Assembly: GCF_021869765.1 (NCBI RefSeq)
Contig: NZ_CP084580.1
Location: 4,216,001-4,280,000, forward strand
Direction: 5' to 3'
Length of the DNA stretch: 64,000 nt
Origin: Chryseobacterium sp. MEBOG06
Lineage (GTDB): Bacteria; Bacteroidota; Bacteroidia; Flavobacteriales; Weeksellaceae
Shown: one piece after another, positions 25,227-33,962 of the stretch
How positions within the stretch are numbered: the first letter of the stretch is position 1
How the letters are laid out: each line of letters opens with the position of its first letter
The notes under the pieces: generated by a model
The model's input: the letters and a program-made list of their open reading frames with translations, nothing else
What the model was told of the DNA's origin: nothing
The model's database searches: none
Position numbers and translations under genes: made by a program

Positions 25227-26537
25227 TTATTTTTGTCTGAAATAAACTTCGATTGGCACTCCGGTAAATCCAAATTGCTTTCTCAGCTGGTTTTCAGTAA
25301 ATCTTTTATATGGTTCTTTCACATACTGCGGCAGGTTACAGAAAAATACAAATTGTGGAGACGGCGTAGGAAGCTGTACACAATATTTGATTTTAATATA
25401 TTTTCCTTTAAGTGCCGGTGGTGGTGTATTTTCAAAGATTGGAAGCATTACTTCATTCAGTTTTGAAGTTTTAATCTTCTTTTTACGGTCTTCATAAACT
25501 TCCATAGCCACTTCTACCGCTTTTAAGATTCTCTGTTTCGTCAAAGCTGAAACGAATAAGATTGGAATATCCTGGAACTGACCGATCTTATCTTTAATTA
25601 ATTTTTCGAAATCGCGCATTGTATTCGTCTGCTTGTCTTCAATCAAATCCCACTTATTGACAAGAATTACAATACCTTTTCTGTTTTTCTGTGCCAATCC
25701 GAAGATGTTCATATCCTGAGATTCCCATCCTTGTGTAGCATCTACCATGATAATTACTACATCAGAATATTCGATAGAACGGATAGATCTCATTACGGAA
25801 TAGAACTCCAGGTCTTCATTTACTTTAGACTTTCTTCTCATCCCCGCTGTATCTACCAATACAAACTCGTGTCCGAATTTGTTATATAAAGTCTGAATAC
25901 TATCTCTGGTAGTTCCAGCAATATCTGTTACAATATTTCGTTCTACATCCAGCAAAGCGTTAGTCATTGTAGACTTTCCTACGTTTGGACGACCTGCAAT
26001 GGTAATTTTTGGCAATCCCTCAAAAGGATCTTTATATTCTGTAGTGGGAAAATCTCTAACGATATCATCTAAGATTTCTCCTGTTCCTGAACCGGTAGCA
26101 GAAGAAAGAGTATAATATTTATCAATTCCTAACTGATAGAATTCTGTTGCAGGAAGTTCTTCCTTAGCAGAATCTACTTTGTTAATAACAACATAAATTG
26201 GCTTGTTGGATCTTCTTAGTAATCTGTAGATTTCATAATCTGTATCAGTAAGTCCTTCTTCCACATTCATCATAAAGATAATGGAAGTAGCCTCGTCAAT
26301 CGCTAGCTGAACCTGCTTACGAATCTCTTCTTCAAAGATATCGTCTGTACCAACATCGTATCCTCCAGTATCAATTACTGTAAAGTCTACTCCATTCCAG
26401 TCGGATTTTCCGTAGTGACGGTCTCTTGTTACACCGGCTGTAGAATCTACAATAGCCTCTCTTCTTTCTAGTAAACGGTTAAAAAGCGTTGACTTTCCTA
26501 CGTTAGGACGTCCAACGATTGCGACAATATTTGACAT
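25227..26537 (-). CDS. der: Ribosome-assembly GTPase Der (EngA)
   Basis: A 436-residue protein with two tandem GTPase domains, the hallmark of Der. Each has a GRPNVGKST P-loop (near residue 8 and again near residue 185), DTGGYD or DTAGMRRK for G3, and NKVD or NKWD for G4. The C-terminal KH-like domain starts around residue 350. Der binds the 50S subunit and is essential for its maturation. A TATCTTTG element lies about 80 bases upstream of the start on the minus strand. Confidence 0.96.
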   Translation of the reverse strand: MSNIVAIVGRPNVGKSTLFNRLLERREAIVDSTAGVTRDRHYGKSDWNGVDFTVIDTGGYDVGTDDIFEEEIRKQVQLAIDEATSIIFMMNVEEGLTDTDYEIYRLLRRSNKPIYVVINKVDSAKEELPATEFYQLGIDKYYTLSSATGSGTGEILDDIVRDFPTTEYKDPFEGLPKITIAGRPNVGKSTMTNALLDVERNIVTDIAGTTRDSIQTLYNKFGHEFVLVDTAGMRRKSKVNEDLEFYSVMRSIRSIEYSDVVIIMVDATQGWESQDMNIFGLAQKNRKGIVILVNKWDLIEDKQTNTMRDFEKLIKDKIGQFQDIPILFVSALTKQRILKAVEVAMEVYEDRKKKIKTSKLNEVMLPIFENTPPPALKGKYIKIKYCVQLPTPSPQFVFFCNLPQYVKEPYKRFTENQLRKQFGFTGVPIEVYFRQK

Positions 26538-26909
26538 AAAAAATATTTAATAATCCTTTTGCTGTGCTCAGGATATGTTATTAATGGGTTACTCCAACTT
26601 TTGGAGCCCAATTTTTTGCAAAGATAAGATTTTATTATTTAATGATATTTCAAATTAGAAAAATGGATAACAAACTCTAGAAGCTCCTACTCATCTATGA
26701 TCGCTCACAGTGATTTTAATCAAAACTTTGGAAACAGCCTGCCCATTTCACCTATTTTATTCAGCAAACGATTCTTTATGAAAAATTTTATCAAAAAATA
26801 ATTATTTGGCTATCAATAAGTAAAGCCGTTTATAGCCTTAGATGTTAATTAATCTTTAATTTTGATTTTCATATTTAAAATAAATTCTATAATTTCGCAG
26901 AACCAAAAC
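26538..26909. other. Intergenic region between der and tRNA-Gln
   Basis: No gene is seen. It holds the der leader, with a small hairpin CTCCAA-CTT-TTGGAG at 26592-26606 and a candidate der -7 element TATCTTTG (minus strand, 26619-26626). The part next to the tRNA is AT-rich and holds a weak promoter-like TATAATTTCG around 26888-26897. Nothing else is recognised. Confidence 0.5.
26619..26626 (-). promoter_or_regulatory. Candidate -7 element (TATCTTTG) of der
   Basis: On the minus strand TATCTTTG fits TAnnTTTG. It gives a leader of about 75 bases that contains the CTCCAA/TTGGAG hairpin. Confidence 0.45.
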
Positions 26910-26980
26910 AGACCTATAGTGTAACGGTAACACTCCGGTTTTTGGTACCGTCATTCGGGGTTCGAATCCCTGTGGGTCTA
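26910..26980 (+). tRNA. tRNA-Gln (anticodon TTG)
   Basis: The 71-nt sequence folds as a cloverleaf. The acceptor AGACCTA pairs with TGGGTCT (one G-T), the D stem is GTGT/ACAC, and the anticodon arm has a seven-base loop TTTTGGT with anticodon TTG reading CAA/CAG. The T arm CGGGG-TTCGAAT-CCCTG follows. The discriminator is A and no CCA is encoded. It lies on the plus strand between der and the decayed ardA gene. Confidence 0.95.
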
Positions 26981-26981
26981 C

Positions 26982-27007
26982 AAACCATCCTTTAAAAAGG
27001 ATGGTTT
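26982..27007 (+). terminator. Terminator after tRNA-Gln
   Basis: AAACCATCC pairs with GGATGGTTT around an A/T loop, followed by T-rich sequence, starting two bases after the tRNA. Confidence 0.75.
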
Positions 27008-27093
27008 TTGTTTTTTTATTAATTTTGGTTAGTTGATTTTGGTCACTGTATAACAAAATCACTATGAAAAAAGTCTTTATTTCGGATCAGGAA

Positions 27094-27606
27094 TCAGGTG
27101 CAAAAGTTGGGGTCTAAGCAATTACTTTCAAAATAATCATACATTATGTTTCTTACAGTTGCTTCCCAATCTATCACAATGAAGTTAGGAAGACCAAAAG
27201 GAATATCATTTTCGTATAATTCCTGTACAAAATATTCATCACTTCCGTATTCGCCGTAATAAAAATTGTTTACATACTCATTCAGACTTTGGAAATCCAT
27301 TTTCCCGAGATTATCCAAACACGCTTCGTAAACCTCTGGTCATGACTTGAATCGATTTGTTCTATTATTTCGTAAATCTCTTTAGATATGTGACATTCGC
27401 TCAACAATCCCACTTTTTCGAGAAAAGGACATTCATAATCCTGAAACATAAATTCAGGGTCTTATTCGTCTTTGTGAACTTTATACATTGCGGTGAGCAG
27501 TGAGCCATAGTCGGAATAATCCGAAAGATTTAGCCATTTTCCAAATAATGAGCTGTTATTGTATTTAGCAAAAACGGGAAGTCTTCACTTCAGTATAAAG
27601 GTGCAT
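27094..27606 (-). pseudogene. Decayed ardA-like antirestriction gene
   Basis: The minus strand can be read as an almost complete ArdA protein only by changing frame. From about 27575 downwards one frame gives FAKYNNSSLFGKWLNLSDYSD, then YKVHKDE, a TAA stop, then DPEFMFQDYECPFLEKVGL and SECHISKEIYEIIEQIDSS. After a one-base shift near 27330 it continues EVYEACLDNLGKMDFQSLNE, EYGSDEYFVQELYEND and FIVIDWEATVRNIMYDYFE, ending at 27094. A further shift near the N-terminus joins an ATG at 27606. The KYNNGS..GKWLDL, EDPE.MFQD and C-terminal D(W/Y)EA.(V/A)R(N/D) patterns are those of ArdA, a DNA mimic that blocks type I restriction. At least one stop and one or two frameshifts mean it is inactive. 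It lies about 115 bases from tRNA-Gln, which fits a remnant of an integrated plasmid or conjugative element. Confidence 0.75.
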
Positions 27607-27652
27607 ATTGAATTTTTAGGATCAGGATGTATAATTTAAACAAATTTTCATA

Positions 27653-27682
27653 AAAAAAGGATGCTTATGAGCACCCTTTTTT
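27653..27682 (-). terminator. Terminator after katG
   Basis: AAAAAAGGATGCT pairs with AGCACCCTTTTTT across the loop TATG with one mismatch; T-runs on both sides. It begins 31 bases past the katG stop on the minus strand. Confidence 0.75.
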
Positions 27683-27712
27683 ATGTAATTAAATGAAATT
27701 GATACTTGCTAT

Positions 27713-29986
27713 TTATATTAGATCAAACCTATCCAGATTCATCACCTTCGTCCATGCAGCCACAAAATCATTTACAAACTTACCTTGTGCATCAGCACTT
27801 CCGTAAACCTCTGCTACTGCTCTCAATTCAGAATTGGATCCGAAAACAAGATCGGCACGGGTGGCTGTCCATTTTGGCTGACCAGTTGAGCGGTCACTTC
27901 CCATATAAAGTTCTTTATCTTCGGACATTGCTTTCCACTGAGTTCCCATATCTAAAAGATTGACGAAGAAGTCGTTGGTAAAAGCTCCCGGACGGCTGGT
28001 AAATACCCCGTGTTTTGAACCGTCAAAATTGGTATCTAAAACGCGCATCCCTCCTACTAATACACTCAATTCAGGAGCAGTAAGCGTTAACAACTGAGCT
28101 TTATCAATTAATAGAGACTCTGTAGGTACTGTGAATTTTCTTTTCAGATAATTACGGAATCCATCAGCTGCTGGTTCCAGATAGCCCATAGATTCAACAT
28201 CCGTTTGTTCCTGAGAAGCATCCATTCTTCCTGGTGCGAAAGGAACTTTCACTTCATGTCCTGCATTTCTTGCGGCGGCTTCCACAGCTGCACTCCCTGC
28301 CAGAACAATCAGATCAGCTAAAGATATTTTCTTACCTCCATTTTGAGAATTGAATTCATTTTGAATTCCTTCCAATACACCCAATACTTTCTGTAACTGT
28401 GCAGGGTTATTCACTTCCCAGTTTCTTTGAGGTTCCAGTCTTATTCTGGCTCCATTCGCACCACCTCTTTTATCACTTCCTCTAAATGTAGAAGCAGAGG
28501 CCCAGGCTGTAGATACCAGCTCAGAAATACTTAACCCTGAATTTAAGATTTTTGATTTAAGTGTTTCTACATCATTTGTATCAACCAATTCGTGATTCAC
28601 TTCCGGAATCGGATCCTGCCAGATCAATTCTTCCTGTGGTACATCCGGTCCTAAGTAACGGGCACGCGGTCCCATATCTCTGTGGGTAAGTTTAAACCAT
28701 GCTCTGGCAAAAGCATCTGCAAAGGCTTCAGGATTTTCGTAAAAATGTCTTGAAATTTTTTCGTAAACAGGATCCAGTCTCAAAGAAAGGTCTGTTGTAA
28801 GCATTGTTGCCTTATGTTTTTTAGAAGAATCGAATGCATCAGGAATGATTTCTGCACCATCTTTTGCTACCCATTGATGAGCTCCGGCAGGGCTTTTCGT
28901 TAATTCCCACTCGTTTTCAAATAAGTTTTTAAAGAAATAATTACTCCATTGAGTTGGCGTTTCTGTCCAGGTTACTTCAAGACCACTGGAAATAGCATCT
29001 TTTCCGCTTCCGGACCTATAGGTGCTTGCCCATCCTAATCCCTGCTGTTCAATTCCTGCTCCTTCGGGTTCTTTTCCTACATGATCTGCAGGTCCTGCCC
29101 CATGGGTTTTCCCAAAAGTATGCCCTCCGGCAATCAAAGCAACTGTTTCTTCATCATTCATCGCCATGCGTCCGAAAGTATCACGAATATCTTTAGCGGC
29201 AGCAATCGGATCAGGATTTCCGTCCGGTCCCTCAGGATTTACATAAATAAGCCCCATTTGTACTGCTGCCAGTGGGTTTTCAAGATTTCTGGAATGGATA
29301 TCTCCATCCGCATTATCATCTGTAGGAAGTACAGCGTGATGTTCTACAACCCCTTCAGAACCGTGTGCATAGCGAACATCTCCTCCTAACCATGTTTTTT
29401 CTGAACCCCAATATACATCCATATCCGGCTCCCATACATCAGCACGTCCTCCTGCAAACCCAAATGTTTTGAAGCCCATAGATTCAAGAGCTATATTTCC
29501 TGTAAGGATCAAAAGGTCTGCCCATGATATATTTCTTCCATATTTTTGCTTAATTGGCCAAAGTAACCTCCTTGCTTTATCAAGACTTACATTATCCGGC
29601 CAGCTGTTTAAAGGTGCAAAACGCTGCTGTCCCGCTCCAGCTCCTCCTCTTCCGTCTCCTACACGATAAGTTCCGGCACTGTGCCATGCCATACGTATAA
29701 ATAAAGGTCCGTAATGTCCAAAATCAGCCGGCCACCAGTCCTGCGAATCCGTCATCAATGCGTGAAGGTCTTTTTTCACCGCCTCAAGATCCAGGCTTTC
29801 AAATGCCTTTGTATAATCGAAGTCCTGGTCCATGGGATCAGACAGTGATGAATGCTGGCGCAGAAGATCCACCCTAAGCCTATCAGGCCACCAATCAGAA
29901 TTCTGGGTTCCCCCACCAGCTACATTTTTCTTCATTGTTCCATTGTGAAACGGGCATTTACTGATGTCATTCAAATCTTTTTCCAT
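27713..29986 (-). CDS. katG: Catalase-peroxidase KatG
   Basis: A 757-residue haem enzyme that breaks down hydrogen peroxide and oxidises peroxidase substrates. The N-terminal active site has FIRMAWHSAGTYR (distal Arg, Trp and His), the Tyr of LIYVNPEGP and the Met of RMAMNDEETVAL, which together make the Met-Tyr-Trp crosslink needed for catalase activity. The proximal His is in GGHTFGKTHG. The second, haem-free half (from about residue 430) is also present, so length and two-domain plan are normal. No signal peptide is seen, so it is cytoplasmic. It is a single-gene unit. A dyad overlapping its promoter suggests peroxide control, but no oxyR or perR gene is close by. Confidence 0.97.
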   Translation of the reverse strand: MEKDLNDISKCPFHNGTMKKNVAGGGTQNSDWWPDRLRVDLLRQHSSLSDPMDQDFDYTKAFESLDLEAVKKDLHALMTDSQDWWPADFGHYGPLFIRMAWHSAGTYRVGDGRGGAGAGQQRFAPLNSWPDNVSLDKARRLLWPIKQKYGRNISWADLLILTGNIALESMGFKTFGFAGGRADVWEPDMDVYWGSEKTWLGGDVRYAHGSEGVVEHHAVLPTDDNADGDIHSRNLENPLAAVQMGLIYVNPEGPDGNPDPIAAAKDIRDTFGRMAMNDEETVALIAGGHTFGKTHGAGPADHVGKEPEGAGIEQQGLGWASTYRSGSGKDAISSGLEVTWTETPTQWSNYFFKNLFENEWELTKSPAGAHQWVAKDGAEIIPDAFDSSKKHKATMLTTDLSLRLDPVYEKISRHFYENPEAFADAFARAWFKLTHRDMGPRARYLGPDVPQEELIWQDPIPEVNHELVDTNDVETLKSKILNSGLSISELVSTAWASASTFRGSDKRGGANGARIRLEPQRNWEVNNPAQLQKVLGVLEGIQNEFNSQNGGKKISLADLIVLAGSAAVEAAARNAGHEVKVPFAPGRMDASQEQTDVESMGYLEPAADGFRNYLKRKFTVPTESLLIDKAQLLTLTAPELSVLVGGMRVLDTNFDGSKHGVFTSRPGAFTNDFFVNLLDMGTQWKAMSEDKELYMGSDRSTGQPKWTATRADLVFGSNSELRAVAEVYGSADAQGKFVNDFVAAWTKVMNLDRFDLI

Positions 29987-30032
29987 TGTCGTTTATTTTA
30001 TTATTGATTAATACAGTTTAAAGTAATTTTCT

Positions 30033-30059
30033 GTTGTAAGAACATGGCAAACTTACAAC
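30033..30059. promoter_or_regulatory. Candidate operator of katG (GTTGTAAG-N11-CTTACAAC)
   Basis: A perfect 8-bp inverted repeat with an 11-base spacer. It covers the -7 element of the katG promoter, so a bound repressor would block transcription. It is not a standard PerR box. Confidence 0.5.
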
Positions 30060-30078
30060 GTCTATTTAATAAATACAA
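30048..30078 (-). promoter_or_regulatory. katG promoter (TTG-N20-TAAGTTTG)
   Basis: On the minus strand a TTG (30076-30078) and TAAGTTTG (30048-30055) are spaced by 20 bases, which fits the Bacteroidota -33/-7 layout. The leader to the katG ATG would be about 55 bases. Confidence 0.55.
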
Positions 30079-30606
30079 TCTATTAATAATTATTTCAGCG
30101 ATAGTTAAAAACTATAAATAAATATTTCTAACAGCATTTAAGGTCAGACAAAATTGTGGTATTAAGTTAGGAATTTTTTAAATTAACTTAAATAAAAACA
30201 GCAACATATCACTCAATTTAGAATCACTCAACGTAAGAATTATGAAGAAAGATAGAGGAAAGCCGGAAGAGATAAGTTGTTTATCATAAACTCAGCTAAA
30301 TTTTCAATATAAGCAAAGTTATGGTACAGAGTTATTTTAAAAAGCAGTATTTCTTAAAAGTTAAAAGCTCTCTACTTGCCGCCATTATACGAATTATTTT
30401 AATCTGTTTATTCTTAAACTTCCGCAAATTATATTGTTTTCAATTTACAATTTGGAATCCTTTCTATTCTATCAAAGATTTTGTTTAAAGATAACAAACA
30501 GCAGCAGAAATTCATCTATTCATCAAGATTATTCCCATAGGGTCATGCTGTAATTTACAGGCACTTTTAACTTCCATTTATATTAAAAAATAAATTAACT
30601 ACCTTT
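30079..30606. other. AT-rich region between katG and the haem-binding gene
   Basis: No known gene. Besides the katG promoter region it holds a 15-codon frame at 30242-30289 and a 55-codon frame at 30321-30488 (listed separately). No repeat, tRNA or clear plus-strand promoter is seen. The strand composition suggests plain intergenic DNA or a decayed gene. Confidence 0.4.
30321..30488 (+). CDS. Possible small membrane protein, 55 aa
   Basis: An ATG-initiated frame coding for a basic N-terminus, one hydrophobic stretch (SLLAAIIRIILICLFLNF) and an aromatic C-terminus. There is no convincing ribosome-binding site or promoter and no recognised family. In such AT-rich DNA a chance frame of this length is common, so this is a weak call. 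Confidence 0.2.
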   Translation: MVQSYFKKQYFLKVKSSLLAAIIRIILICLFLNFRKLYCFQFTIWNPFYSIKDFV

Positions 30607-30633
30607 ATGTCACAGAACATGAATTCCCTTCTT

Positions 30634-31101
30634 ATGAAAAAAATAATTGTCGTCCTTCTTGTAGCATTCATCATGATCCAGTTTTTTCCTATTGATAAAA
30701 CCAATCCCCCTCCTACCCCTGGCATGGATTTTTTGAAGATTAAAAACAGCCCCGAAAAAATAGTCAAAATCATGAGGACTTCGTGCTATGATTGTCATTC
30801 CAATGAAACCAAATATCCATGGTATTCAAGTATATCACCTGTTTCCTGGTTCTTAAAAAATCACATTAATGAGGGGCGAAAGCACCTTAATTTCTCTACC
30901 TTTGCAGTATATGAGCCGAAAAGGCAGCTTCATAAGATTGAAGAATGCATTGAAATGGTTGAGAAAAAAGAAATGCCGCTTGAGTCTTATTACGTAGGGC
31001 ATCAGGATGCTAAATTGACGGATGAACAGCGTGCAGACCTTGTTCAATATTTTAAAAGAGTAAAGGAAGATACCGAAAGAGGGATCATGTTTAATAAATA
31101 A
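30634..31101 (+). CDS. Haem-binding domain protein, exported
   Basis: About 155 residues from the ATG at 30634 (MKKIIVVLL), preferred over those at 30607 and 30619 because it gives a normal N-terminal membrane anchor or signal. The mature part carries a single CxxCH haem-attachment motif in RTSCYDCHSNETKYPWYS, followed by ISPVSWFLKNHINEGRKHLNFS, as in the Haem_bd family of Bacteroidota cytochrome-like proteins. It is likely a periplasmic one-haem protein tied to electron transfer or haem sensing. It is followed after four bases by the DCC-family gene, so the two form an operon. Confidence 0.8.
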   Translation: MKKIIVVLLVAFIMIQFFPIDKTNPPPTPGMDFLKIKNSPEKIVKIMRTSCYDCHSNETKYPWYSSISPVSWFLKNHINEGRKHLNFSTFAVYEPKRQLHKIEECIEMVEKKEMPLESYYVGHQDAKLTDEQRADLVQYFKRVKEDTERGIMFNK

Positions 31102-31105
31102 TATC

Positions 31106-31516
31106 ATGGAGAACTGGCAGGATAAACATATCGTATTTTTTGACGGAGATTGCGGAGTCTGTAATTTCTGGGTTCAATGGATATTGGAAAGAGATAAGAA
31201 AGACAAATTCATGTTTGCCTCACTACAATCCGACTTTGGCCAACAGTTTTTAGGTGACAGAGGGTTGGAAACAAAAGTATTCAATACTTTATATCTTTGG
31301 AAACCTAAGCAATATTATCATATAAAATCAAGAGCAGTATTAGAAATCGCCAATGTATTGGGCGGAATATACAAGCTTTCTGTTATCGGAAAAATACTAC
31401 CGAAATCTTTAAGTGACAAAATGTATGATATTGTTTCCAGAAATAGGATGAAGCTAGCCAATCAAAAATGTTATTTACCGGATCAGCATCAGAAGAAAAA
31501 GTTTATCCAGATCTAG
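31106..31516 (+). CDS. Thiol-disulfide oxidoreductase, DCC (DUF393) family
   Basis: A 136-residue protein that starts HIVFFDGDCGVCNFWVQW, the signature FDGDCxxC of the DCC family (thioredoxin-like fold; Cys pair at about residues 16 and 19). ASLQSDFGQQFL and the IPKSLSDKMYDIVSRNR-like C-terminus are also typical. The family is linked to disulfide or redox chemistry but has no firm substrate. It sits four bases behind the haem-binding protein gene. Confidence 0.85.
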   Translation: MENWQDKHIVFFDGDCGVCNFWVQWILERDKKDKFMFASLQSDFGQQFLGDRGLETKVFNTLYLWKPKQYYHIKSRAVLEIANVLGGIYKLSVIGKILPKSLSDKMYDIVSRNRMKLANQKCYLPDQHQKKKFIQI

Positions 31517-31866
31517 ATGCATTATAAAGTTCTGGCAAGATAGTTACCTTTTCGGGTGAAGAATAATTCTATAACAAAAAAAATAGTTAATAAAATATCA
31601 TTAGCCAATTTTATTTTATTTGTAAAATTATTTTTCATTTTAAATTTCTTAGCATCTGTTTATGCACAATCAGGGATTATTATTAGAAAATAATTCAAAA
31701 CGCACCTACTGTTAAAGTTATTTTTAATGACGGTACCTGTCATATTTATATTTCTATAAATATGGAATACTGATAAATTCATTACATTGAAAATAATAGT
31801 ATGTATGTAAAATATAATTCATAAAACACAAATAAATAAACAGAGATCAATTATTTTAAAACATAC
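31517..31866. other. Region between the DCC gene and the PUL promoter; possible gene remnant
   Basis: No intact gene. At 31556-31693 a GTG-started frame encodes a signal-peptide-like 45-mer ending FILNFLASVYAQSGIIIRK. A second frame right after it reads APTVKVIFNDGTCHIYI to about 31774. Together they may be the head of a decayed secreted protein, but no family is recognisable. Confidence 0.25.
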
Positions 31867-31898
31867 TTGATTTTTTAGTAGGATAGAAGATATATTTG
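31867..31898 (+). promoter_or_regulatory. Promoter of the alpha-glucan locus (TTG-N21-TATATTTG)
   Basis: TTG at 31867-31869 and TATATTTG at 31891-31898 match the Bacteroidota -33/-7 pattern. Transcription from here would start after the two upstream codons of the longest frame, which points to the ATG at 31920 as the real start of the GH65 gene. Confidence 0.6.
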
Positions 31899-31919
31899 AT
31901 GTTAAAGTTTTTAACACAA

Positions 31920-33932
31920 ATGAGTTTTATTAAAAAATTATCCCTCCCATTTTTAATAGGTACTGTCTTATATTCAGGACAGGTAAAAAAATCCGACGAA
32001 TGGAATCTTCTTGCAACTTCAAGAGAAAATTATAATGGAGTCGCTATGGCCAACGGACAATTCGGTATTGTTACTAATGACACCCCATTAGTAACAAAGG
32101 AAATTATCCTGAATGGAGTCTATGAATCTTCTCCCGAAAACGGGATCAGCCGGATTGTAAAAGGAATAGAATTCTTAAATCTTAGAATTAAAATTAATAA
32201 TAAGGAAATTAGCGGAAATAATATTTCCGGATGGAGCCAGACTATTTCTATGAAAGAAGGTATTTCCACCACCTCATTTTCATTTAAAGATCTTGCAAAT
32301 ATAAATTATAGCCTCTTAACTAACAGGGCTAATCCTTATTCAGCAATGACTATCGTGGAAATTATTCCTCTAAAGGACATCGAGGTATCTGCATTTAATT
32401 ATATGAGTATCCCTGATGAACTTAAAGATGTCAAAAAAAATTACAGAGTATTAAAAGACAACGAATTCCTTATGCCGGTTTTTGGTACTGTGGCTAAGAC
32501 CATGAATGGAAAATACAGAGTGGCAGCCTCCACCACATTCTTATTTGACGGTCCTAAAGAAGATCTGAAATATATCAATGAGGAACTGGGTTTTACTACG
32601 AAGCTCAAAAAAGATAAGAAATACAAGTTTGCTGTTGCGGGCGGAATATGTACTTCGAAAGATGTAACTGATCCCGTGAACGAATCCGAAAGACAGCCCA
32701 TATTTGCTTTGCAGGAGGGAATAGGCTCTATGCTTGACAGACATAAAAAAGCCTGGGCAGCCCTATGGAATGCAGGAGACATTGAAATAGAAGGCGACCT
32801 TGATGCACAGCAAAGAATAAGATTTGCACTATATAACTTATACTCTTCTATAAGATCAGGTTCAAGACTCAGTATTCCTCCAATGGGTCTTTCTTCACAG
32901 GGATATAACGGGCATATTTTCTGGGATACTGAATTATGGATGTACCCTGTTCTACTTGCCATGCAGCCTGAAATGGCACAATCATGTTTGGACTACAGAA
33001 CCGACAGACTTGAAAAGGCAAAACAGAAAGCATATATCTATGGCTATAAAGGGGCAATGTACCCTTGGGAATCCGATGACACAGGAGAAGAGGCCACACC
33101 GACCTGGGCACTGACCGGTATCTTTGAGCAACATATCACTTCTGATATCCCTATTGCTTTCTGGAACTATTACACAGTGACACAGGACAAAAACTGGCTG
33201 AAAGAAAATTATAATGTGATGAAAGAAACAGCAGATTTTTGGGTGAGCAGGGTTACTAAAAATAATAATGGTTCTTTCTCTATTAAAAATGTAGTAGGTG
33301 CAGATGAGTATGCACAACATATTGATGATAATGCTTTTACTAATGGTTCTGCAATAGAAACCTTAAAAAACACGATAAAAGCCGGACATATTCTGGGTGA
33401 AAAAGTAAATCCTGCATGGCAGGAAGTTGCTGAAAAATTGCTGATCCATACAGAAAACGGGATTACTCAAAACTATAAAGGTTACAAGGGACAGCCGATA
33501 AAACAGGCTGATGTTAACCTGCTGGCCTATCCCCTGCATATTATCACAGATAAAAAACAGATAAAAAACGATCTGGAATATTATGCTGATAAGATGGATA
33601 AAAATGACGGACCCGCCATGGGCCCGGGAATATTATCCGTTCTGTATGCCAGAATGAATGAGCCCGAGAAAGCCTATGATTATTTCCTAAAATCCTATAT
33701 CCCGAACTCAAGACCGCCTTTTGGTGTTTTCTCCGAATCCGCCAAAAGCAACAACCCCTATTTTGTAACCGGAGCAGGAGCAATGCTTCAGGCCGTCATC
33801 TATGGCTTTGGCGGAGTGGAAATTACAGATCAGGGAATAAAATATAATAAAGGTGTTCTGCCTAAAAAATGGAAATCTTTAAAAATAAAAGGAATTGGAA
33901 CCGATGAAAAAACAATAGAGATAAGAAACTAA
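31920..33932 (+). CDS. Glycoside hydrolase family 65 protein, exported
   Basis: About 670 residues. The ATG at 31920 (MSFIKKLSLPFLIGTVLYSG) gives a signal peptide; the frame extends further to 31896. The (alpha/alpha)6 barrel shows GHIFWDTELWMYP, GAMYPWESDDTGEE and the catalytic-Glu region VVGADEYAQHIDDNAFTN (Glu463 by the shorter start). GH65 enzymes act on alpha-glucosides such as trehalose, kojibiose, nigerose or maltose, either by hydrolysis or phosphorolysis; which reaction applies cannot be read reliably. It is the first gene before SusC and SusD, 30 bases from the next. Export is unusual for phosphorylases and favours a hydrolase (inference). Confidence 0.82.
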   Translation: MSFIKKLSLPFLIGTVLYSGQVKKSDEWNLLATSRENYNGVAMANGQFGIVTNDTPLVTKEIILNGVYESSPENGISRIVKGIEFLNLRIKINNKEISGNNISGWSQTISMKEGISTTSFSFKDLANINYSLLTNRANPYSAMTIVEIIPLKDIEVSAFNYMSIPDELKDVKKNYRVLKDNEFLMPVFGTVAKTMNGKYRVAASTTFLFDGPKEDLKYINEELGFTTKLKKDKKYKFAVAGGICTSKDVTDPVNESERQPIFALQEGIGSMLDRHKKAWAALWNAGDIEIEGDLDAQQRIRFALYNLYSSIRSGSRLSIPPMGLSSQGYNGHIFWDTELWMYPVLLAMQPEMAQSCLDYRTDRLEKAKQKAYIYGYKGAMYPWESDDTGEEATPTWALTGIFEQHITSDIPIAFWNYYTVTQDKNWLKENYNVMKETADFWVSRVTKNNNGSFSIKNVVGADEYAQHIDDNAFTNGSAIETLKNTIKAGHILGEKVNPAWQEVAEKLLIHTENGITQNYKGYKGQPIKQADVNLLAYPLHIITDKKQIKNDLEYYADKMDKNDGPAMGPGILSVLYARMNEPEKAYDYFLKSYIPNSRPPFGVFSESAKSNNPYFVTGAGAMLQAVIYGFGGVEITDQGIKYNKGVLPKKWKSLKIKGIGTDEKTIEIRN

Positions 33933-33962
33933 AATAAATCTGAAATTTAAAATACACAAATT

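Noticed and set aside
26856..27062. Minus-strand frame of 68 codons containing VDPQGFEPRMTVP
   Set aside because: It is the classic antisense shadow of the tRNA-Gln gene, not a protein.
30242..30289. 15-codon frame MKKDRGKPEEISCLS upstream of the haem-binding gene
   Set aside because: Too short, no promoter or structural partner, chance is likely in AT-rich sequence.
32441..32962. Minus-strand frame of 173 codons inside the GH65 gene
   Set aside because: Antisense to a well-supported enzyme with intact motifs; no promoter or ribosome-binding evidence.
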